From NCBI GenBank assembly GCA_042408925.1, contig JBHOQO010000091.1, positions 1-18,336 of the forward strand: 18,336 bases of DNA. The letters run 5' to 3'. Positions 15,577 to 18,336 of this stretch are shown here, one piece after another. The notes beneath the pieces are model-generated. The model was not told where the DNA came from, ran no database searches, and saw only the letters and a program-made list of their open reading frames with translations. The translations under genes were made by a program, and so were the position numbers. This DNA is from BPIH01 sp042408925 (GTDB lineage Bacteria; Chloroflexota; Limnocylindria; Limnocylindrales; CSP1-4). Within the stretch, counting starts at the first letter, position 1. Each line of letters begins with the position of its first letter.

Positions 15577-16098
15577 TCACGCCTCCCAGGCCGGGCGCGC
15601 CTCGCGCTCGGCGAGGTCGGCGTAGACCACCCCGGCCGCCCGCTCCCAACCGGCCCGGTCGACGTGGACGGTGAAGTGGTGGCTGCCGGCGTGGAACGAG
15701 ATTTCCGGGTCCTCGCGGACCGCGTAGTCGGCGTAGACCGGGACCCCGAACAGCTCGCCGACCGGCGGCATCGTCCCGACCTCGCACTCGGGCGCGAACG
15801 CGACGAGCTCGGCCTCGGTCAGCAGCCGGACCCGGCGGGCGCCGAGCACGTGCCGAGCCTTGTCGAGATCGACCCGGTCGGTCGCGTCGACGACGAGGAG
15901 CGCCCGCCGGCCGCTGTCGGTCTCGACGGCGACGGTCTTGGCGAACCGCCGCGGGTCGACGCCTTCGGCCTGGGCCGTCTCGCGGGCCGTGAACGTCAGG
16001 GGGTGCTCGTGGAGCTCGTACTCGACCTTGTGACCGGCGAGCCAGTCGAGGAGTCCTTCGTGCGGCCCCACGGTGTGGGTGGCTTCCGCGTTCCTCAT
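15577..16098 (-). CDS. YbaK/EbsC-family aminoacyl-tRNA deacylase
   Basis: It encodes 173 residues of the YbaK/ProX editing-domain family, which hydrolyses wrongly charged aminoacyl-tRNAs (for example Cys- or Ala-tRNAPro) in trans. The conserved Lys is K54 (FAKTVAVET), the substrate-loop motif is GTMPPVG (108-114), and VDATDRVDLDKA is also typical. Length is normal for a stand-alone domain. ATG 16098 has GGAGG about 8 bp upstream. It is divergent from the hydrogenase genes across 298 bp. The exact tRNA and amino acid specificity cannot be read from the sequence; a regulatory or stress role in relatives has been proposed. Confidence 0.88.
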   Translation of the reverse strand: MRNAEATHTVGPHEGLLDWLAGHKVEYELHEHPLTFTARETAQAEGVDPRRFAKTVAVETDSGRRALLVVDATDRVDLDKARHVLGARRVRLLTEAELVAFAPECEVGTMPPVGELFGVPVYADYAVREDPEISFHAGSHHFTVHVDRAGWERAAGVVYADLAEREARPAWEA

Positions 16099-16396
16099 CG
16101 CACTGCCTCCATCGGCGTTGCCACTCCGAGCGACCACCAGGATGGGGTGGCCCAGGTCGGGCGCCAAGGGTCCTCGGACCGCTTCGCTCGGGACCGATGG
16201 CCCACCCGCGGCCGCGGCCGCCGTCGAGAGGACGGGGTGCCGGGTGACACCCGCCCGATTCCGGTCGGATGCGACGGGCCGTTCATCCCGCCGCGACCCG
16301 ACCCTCGACCCTTGCCGGCGGGACCGGAGGGGGATTTCATCGAGGCAGCTTCCGGGCGGCCGCTCGGCGCCCGGTCTCGGCGGGAAGGAAACGGCG
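16099..16396. other. 298-bp divergent intergenic stretch
   Basis: This separates the starts of the deacylase gene (-) and the hydrogenase small-subunit gene (+). It should hold both promoters. I see no convincing -35/-10 pair, operator or RNA structure in it. Confidence 0.45.
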
Positions 16397-17635
16397 ATGA
16401 CGACCTCCGACGGCGGTCGGCGCCACCTGCGTCTCGGCCTCGACCTGGCAGGCAGTCCCCCCGGGCGGACCCCGTCGCCCGGCGCGGCCCCGACCATCGG
16501 CAGCTTGCTGTGGCGGCGCGGCATCTCGCGTCGGGCGTTCCTCCGCTTCGCGGCGGCGATGGCGGCCGCCCTCGCCCTCCCCGCCGCGTACGCCCCTCGG
16601 ATCGCGAGAGCCCTCGAAAGCAGTCCTCGGATCCCGGTCATCTGGCTCGAAGGCCAGGACTGCGCCGGCAACACCGAGGGCTTCTTGCGGGCCTCGCATC
16701 CGACGATCACCGAGCTCGTCCTCGAGATCCTCTCGGTCGACTATCACGAGACGCTGATGGCGGCGGCCGGGAGCGCTGCCGAGGAGGCCCGGATCGCCAC
16801 GATGGAGCGCTTCCCGCACGGCTACGTCGCCGTCGTCGAGGGCTCGATCCCGATCGCCGACGACGGCGTCTACTGCGTCGTCGGCGGCCGAACCTTCCGC
16901 GACATCGCGACCGAGGTCTGCTCGGGGGCGCTGGCCGTCATCGCCGTCGGGAGCTGCGCCTTCGACGGCGGGCTCCCGGCGGCGGCCGGCGGCCCGACCG
17001 GCGCCGTCGGGATCGGCCACCTCGTCCGCGGCGTCCCCATCATCAACCTGCCCGGCTGCCCGATGAACGTCCAGAACCTGACGGCGACGATCGTCCACTA
17101 CCTGACCTTCGGGACCTGGCCCGCCCTCGACGTCCGCGGCCGGCCCCTCTTCGCCTACGGGCAGCTCATCCACGATCAGTGCGAGCGGCGGGCCCACTTC
17201 GAGCACGGCGAGTTCGTCCTCGCCTGGGGGGACGAGGGCCACCGGAAGGGCTGGTGCCTCTATCGGATGGGCTGCAAGGGCCCGGCGACCTTCGCCAACT
17301 GCCCGACCGTCCGCTTCAACGATCGGACGAGCTGGCCGGTCAAGGTTGGCCACGGCTGCATCGGCTGCACGATGCCCGGGTTCTGGGATCAGATGAGCCC
17401 CTTCTACCGGCACCTCCCGACCCCGCCGCCGTTCCCGAATGACGTCACCGTCGACGACATCGGGATCGGGCTCGTCGGCGTCGTCGGCGGGCTGGCGGCC
17501 GCCCACGCCGTCGGGAGCTATGTCCGGAAGCGGCGCCTCGAGCGGGCGGCCACCTCGCCGTCGCCGGCGGAGGGGACCCCGCCTGAGGCGACCCCGCCGG
17601 AGGGACCGCCGGCAACCGGAGGAGGTGAAGCGTGA
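16397..17635 (+). CDS. [NiFe] hydrogenase, group 1-type small subunit (Tat-exported, membrane-anchored)
   Basis: It encodes the 412-residue electron-transfer subunit of an uptake hydrogenase (Hya/Hup-like). A Tat signal with SRRAFLRF (R45-R46) precedes a hydrophobic stretch to about residue 66. A C-terminal helix (about 353-375) followed by VRKRR anchors it in the membrane facing outward. Distal-cluster ligands H259, C262, C287, C293 and medial ligands C302, C321, C324 are all present. Proximal ligands C89, C187 and C221 are present, but the usual second Cys of the CxxC motif is Asn92 (DCAGNTE), so that cluster has only three Cys. DYHETLMAAAG is typical of group 1. ATG 16397 follows AAGGA. 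The last 25 residues are a Pro/Glu/Thr-rich tail. Its stop overlaps the large-subunit start (GTGA). Confidence 0.93.
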   Translation: MTTSDGGRRHLRLGLDLAGSPPGRTPSPGAAPTIGSLLWRRGISRRAFLRFAAAMAAALALPAAYAPRIARALESSPRIPVIWLEGQDCAGNTEGFLRASHPTITELVLEILSVDYHETLMAAAGSAAEEARIATMERFPHGYVAVVEGSIPIADDGVYCVVGGRTFRDIATEVCSGALAVIAVGSCAFDGGLPAAAGGPTGAVGIGHLVRGVPIINLPGCPMNVQNLTATIVHYLTFGTWPALDVRGRPLFAYGQLIHDQCERRAHFEHGEFVLAWGDEGHRKGWCLYRMGCKGPATFANCPTVRFNDRTSWPVKVGHGCIGCTMPGFWDQMSPFYRHLPTPPPFPNDVTVDDIGIGLVGVVGGLAAAHAVGSYVRKRRLERAATSPSPAEGTPPEATPPEGPPATGGGEA

Positions 17636-18237
17636 CCCGCATCGTCGTCGACCCGGTGACCCGGATCGAGGGCCACCTCCGGATCGAGGCGGAGGTCGAG
17701 GCCGGTCGCGTCCGCGACGCCTGGAGCTCCGGGACGATGTTCCGCGGCCTCGAGCGGATCCTCCTCGGTCGCGATCCGCGGGATGCCTGGCTCATCGCCC
17801 AGCGGGCCTGCGGCGTCTGCACGACGGTCCACGCCCTCGCCTCGGTCCGGGCCGTCGAGCGGGCGCTCGGGATCCGGATCCCTCGGAACGCCCGGATCAT
17901 CCGCAACCTCATCGCGGCGAGCCAGTTCGTCCAGGACCACGTCGTCCACTTCTACCACCTCCACGCCCTCGACTGGGTCGACCTCGTCGCCGCCCTCCGG
18001 GCCGACCCCGGGCGGACGGCGGCCCTGGCCGAGTCGGTGAGCGACTGGCCGAAGGGCGGTCGCGCCTACTTCGCGGAGGTTCGCGACCGACTCCAGGCGC
18101 TCGTCGAGTCGGGTCAGCTCGGCCTCTTCGCCAACGCCTACTGGGGCCACCCGGCGTACGTCCTCTCGCCGGAGGCGAACCTCCTCGCCGTCGCCCTGTC
18201 GAAGCCGAGCGAATCTGTCAGCTCAACTGCCGCGTGA
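17632..18237 (+). pseudogene. [NiFe] hydrogenase large subunit, interrupted by an insertion sequence
   Basis: The gene starts at GTG 17632 after GGAGGTG and overlaps the small-subunit stop (GTGA). Residues 1-187 are a normal N-terminus: VDPVTRIEGHLRIE at 7-20 and the L1 motif RACGVCTTVH with C60 and C63, two of the four Ni ligands. Family members are usually 500-600 residues and end with the L2 motif (DPCxxCxxH), which is absent here. After ANLLAVA (about 18192) the expected continuation is lost and 14 unrelated codons lead to a TGA at 18235. The break coincides with the first of three CTGTC repeats at the end of an insertion sequence. The truncated product cannot hold the NiFe centre, so this copy should be inactive unless the element excises. 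Confidence 0.85.
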
Positions 18238-18336
18238 TTCTGTCAGTCGCTGGTAGAGCTTGCTGTCTCGCCGGACCCGTCTCCACGGATGGTCGGCCGG
18301 CGGGCTCCAGGGGATCGTAGCCGGTGCCGGGACGAG
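18193..18336. mobile_element. End of an insertion sequence, cut by the window edge
   Basis: The DNA from about 18193 departs from the hydrogenase gene. It has CTGTC(A/G) motifs at 18193, 18215 and 18240, spaced 22 and 25 bp apart, the sort of repeated end motif bound by some DDE transposases. A transposase C-terminus runs toward this end on the minus strand. The other end and any target duplication lie outside the window, so the exact junction (18193 or 18215) and the family are not settled. Confidence 0.6.
18223..18336 (-). CDS. Transposase, C-terminal fragment (partial at window edge)
   Basis: Read on the minus strand from the window edge, 37 codons are open to a TGA at 18225-18223. They include IPWSPPADHPWRR followed by a basic segment (VRRDSKLYQRL). 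The P-x-DHPWRR pattern is one I associate with the extreme C-termini of rve/DDE integrase-like transposases (IS481/ISNCY-like). The catalytic core lies outside the window. Its stop falls between the terminal CTGTC repeats, as expected for an insertion-sequence gene ending near its own end. Family assignment is tentative. Confidence 0.55.
   Translation of the reverse strand, partial: LVPAPATIPWSPPADHPWRRVRRDSKLYQRLTESRGS

Noticed and set aside
15400..17442. Long plus-strand open frame covering the deacylase and the hydrogenase small subunit
   Set aside because: It is antisense to the deacylase and out of frame with the hydrogenase, both of which carry intact motifs; the composition is typical of a shadow frame.
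16337..17506. Minus-strand open frame opposite the hydrogenase small subunit
   Set aside because: Asp/Arg/Gly/Val-rich shadow of the opposite strand, with no motif.
1..18336. CRISPR array, tRNA, rRNA or prophage signals
   Set aside because: No regularly spaced repeats, no tRNA-like cloverleaf that I could identify, and no phage structural genes; the only mobile signal is the element at the right edge.

Overview
The window is very GC-rich (about 70% by eye) and densely coded, with strong G/C preference at third codon positions. It looks chromosomal and bacterial. The gene mix is an archease-RtcB RNA-repair pair, two separate 2-oxoacid:ferredoxin oxidoreductases, a MEMO-family protein and a membrane-anchored group 1-type [NiFe] hydrogenase. 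That mix would fit a GC-rich Chloroflexota lineage (Limnocylindria/Ellin6529-like) or a neighbouring terrabacterial phylum. This placement is inference; no marker gene settles it.

Layout. (1) 1-1695, +: C-terminal part of a NifJ-like pyruvate:ferredoxin oxidoreductase whose 5' end lies outside the window. (2) 1770-3651, -: three exported proteins of unknown function, two of them lipoproteins. (3) 3652-4258: a 607-bp stretch without a confident gene, holding what looks like a decayed ABC-permease remnant. (4) 4259-4957, +: a LuxR-type regulator whose receiver domain has lost its phosphorylation residues. (5) 5002-5864, -: an MntA/HepT-type toxin-antitoxin pair. (6) 5978-6751, +: a HAD hydrolase, convergent with a Ca2+/cation antiporter (6761-7867, -). 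(7) 8265-10958, +: a run made of a 64-residue unknown protein, archease, RtcB and an 86-residue unknown protein. (8) 11015-11941, +: a MEMO-family protein whose stop lies 4 bp from the end of a convergent four-gene operon (14892 down to 11946, -) encoding the delta, alpha, beta and gamma subunits of a VorB/Kor-type oxidoreductase. (9) 15000-16098, -: a small protein with possible eRF1-like features, and a YbaK-type aminoacyl-tRNA deacylase. (10) 16397 to about 18192, +: small and large subunits of a periplasm-facing uptake [NiFe] hydrogenase. The large-subunit frame breaks after about 187 residues, where the end of an insertion sequence begins (about 18193 to the window edge). That element carries the C-terminus of a transposase on the minus strand.

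How the parts work together. Both oxidoreductases interconvert 2-oxoacids and acyl-CoAs with ferredoxin as electron partner. The hydrogenase small subunit has a Tat signal and a C-terminal membrane helix, so it would feed electrons from H2 into the respiratory chain. Archease and RtcB form an RNA ligation/repair module. The stretch from about 1.8 to 5.9 kb (lipoproteins, permease remnant, orphan regulator, toxin-antitoxin) has more relaxed codon use and reads as accessory DNA between core metabolic blocks.

The most notable points are the Cys-to-Asn change at a proximal-cluster ligand of the hydrogenase small subunit, and the insertion sequence that interrupts its large-subunit gene. I found no CRISPR array, rRNA or tRNA, and no system that I can defend as wholly new.
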